Below are positions 63,151 to 64,000 of a stretch of DNA of 64,000 nt, piece after piece. Below the pieces are notes generated by a model that worked only from the letters and a program-made list of their open reading frames with translations, ran no database searches and was not told the origin of the DNA. Position 1 is the first letter of the stretch; each line of letters begins with the position of its first letter. This DNA comes from Clostridia bacterium (GTDB lineage: Bacteria > Bacillota > Clostridia > Oscillospirales > Acutalibacteraceae): assembly GCA_017430535.1 (NCBI GenBank), contig JAFRMR010000027.1:1-64000 (forward strand). The letters are read 5' to 3'. The position numbers and the translations under genes were made by a program.

Positions 63151-64000
63151 TCAGTTCTTTAAGCCTAAAGTTATATAATCATCCAGTATGCCGTTAAGCT
63201 TCTGCCTGTCGGCTTCCGTTATTTTTACGGCTCTGTCGGAATCGGGTGTAATAACCGTGATTATTCCGCTTGCGGAATCATAATAATACTCCCGGTTATC
63301 CGCTGTGCTGATTAAAACATCGCTTATGTTGTCATAGCCCGGTGTATCAAAACTGTATTTGCCCAGGATTTTTTTAACCGTTTCGGCATCGGCCTCTTTA
63401 AGGCCCGGGCTTATGCTGCCTGAGCCCCGGCCGAGAGATGTAACATAAACATCCGATTGAATATTGCCGGGAACAGAGGGGCTTTCCTCCCGGGTGACGG
63501 AATCTTCGGTTTCAAACCTGACATCCACATCTTTTTTGCTGTATTTCAGTATGCCGTTATTATTTTGGATTTCATCTATAATCAGCCAGCTTGCCATATC
63601 GCAGGTGCGCACCTCCGGCACATACCGCCTTACGGTTATTGATTTGCTGCCGGGGTCAATCACCACGCCTTTATAGTAGTTTGAGCCGCTGGATTCCGAT
63701 GTGCGGATAACAGCAAGGGAGCAGGATGCAAAGAACCTGTCGCTGTATTTTTTATTCAGCTTTTCAAATGAAGGGGAGTAGGTATTCTCCGCGCTTTCAA
63801 GCGCCGATTTGTTATTATCAATAAATGCGTCAAACTCCTCCCGGGTTTTTATAAAATCCAGCCGGGGTTCAGGATAGTAACCGGAAGGGTATATCCTGAT
63901 ATAGTGAAGTGAATCCTCCGGGCTGAAATGGTAGGTGTCTTTAACGGGAGCAGTGTAGTTTACGGATATTTTTTCCCGGGCGGGGGCTGTTGTTTCCGTT
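63151..64000 (-). CDS. Partial extracytoplasmic protein, 5' end beyond the window
   Basis: At least 282 residues; the frame stays open to the right edge (the first readable residues are TETTAPAREKISV), so an ATG-like start within the window (GTG at 63666) is not the true start. The leading Thr-rich linker suggests a lipoprotein or secreted protein like its downstream neighbour. Motifs visible: YHFSPEDSLHYIRIYPSGYY, KKYSDRFFASCSLAVIRTSE and YYDSASGIITVITPDSD. I do not recognise a family. Operon partner of the lipoprotein gene. Confidence 0.75.
   Translation of the reverse strand, partial: TETTAPAREKISVNYTAPVKDTYHFSPEDSLHYIRIYPSGYYPEPRLDFIKTREEFDAFIDNNKSALESAENTYSPSFEKLNKKYSDRFFASCSLAVIRTSESSGSNYYKGVVIDPGSKSITVRRYVPEVRTCDMASWLIIDEIQNNNGILKYSKKDVDVRFETEDSVTREESPSVPGNIQSDVYVTSLGRGSGSISPGLKEADAETVKKILGKYSFDTPGYDNISDVLISTADNREYYYDSASGIITVITPDSDRAVKITEADRQKLNGILDDYITLGLKN

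Overview
The window looks like chromosome from an uncultured gut-type Clostridia (Oscillospirales/Ruminococcaceae-like). Evidence: Firmicutes-style Shine-Dalgarno sites and TTGACA/TATAAT promoters, the efp plus CD1247-family pair, an EFR1-type flavodoxin/ferredoxin, a transketolase split into two genes, GH2/GH3/GH127/GH130 carbohydrate enzymes with two sugar-transporter-like MFS proteins, and many secreted Ig-like or InlB-like proteins. This assignment is inference from gene content; no taxonomic marker was searched.

Layout. 1-500: a strong leftward rRNA-type promoter whose leader runs off the left edge, head to head with a solitary 5S rRNA gene that has its own consensus promoter and terminator. 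531-2237: a secreted Cys-motif protein. 2399-6242: lacZ, an array of small hairpins, and a REP-associated tyrosine transposase (RAYT). 6343-12716: leftward secreted and surface proteins (two with almost the same C-terminal tail), then an unannotated 29-residue hydrophobic peptide between two related hairpin arrays. 13343-25169: rmuC, a GH3 glycosidase, a secreted double phosphoesterase, a GPH sugar transporter, TetR, RluA-type pseudouridine synthase, EFR1 protein and galM. 25271-29923: response regulator, histidine kinase and HtrA protease, with two copies of a 280-bp structured repeat, each in the loop of an intrinsic terminator. 29944-35224 (leftward): GH130, histidine phosphatase, zinc ribbon, CD1247 family, efp, M24 peptidase, maf, NUDIX. 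35376-45028 (rightward): MFS transporter, gltX, glnS, a membrane protein, GH127, a CPA2 antiporter and mtnN. 45066-52027 (mostly leftward): an SCP2-like protein, split transketolase, a DUF4838 protein, two small hypotheticals and a family I.5-like lipase. 52202-60098: an autoregulated-looking TetR/MMPL operon (MMPL fused to a lipoprotein domain), MATE, phosphoesterase, EamA and PNPOx-like genes. 60145-64000 (leftward): an OYE-type Fe-S flavoenzyme, a lipoprotein and a partial secreted protein.

How it fits together. Most genes serve glycan use (beta-galactosides, beta-glucosides, mannosides, arabinofuranosides), sugar and drug transport, envelope stress sensing and housekeeping. The most unusual content is non-coding: a 280-bp fold inserted into two terminators, RAYT palindromes sharing its GGGCGGAT end motif (one copy inside the RAYT gene), three spacer types of hairpin array, and period-7 tandem tracts. 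The second theme is secreted proteins that lack LPXTG but end in short aromatic hydrophobic tails, together with a free-standing small peptide of similar composition.
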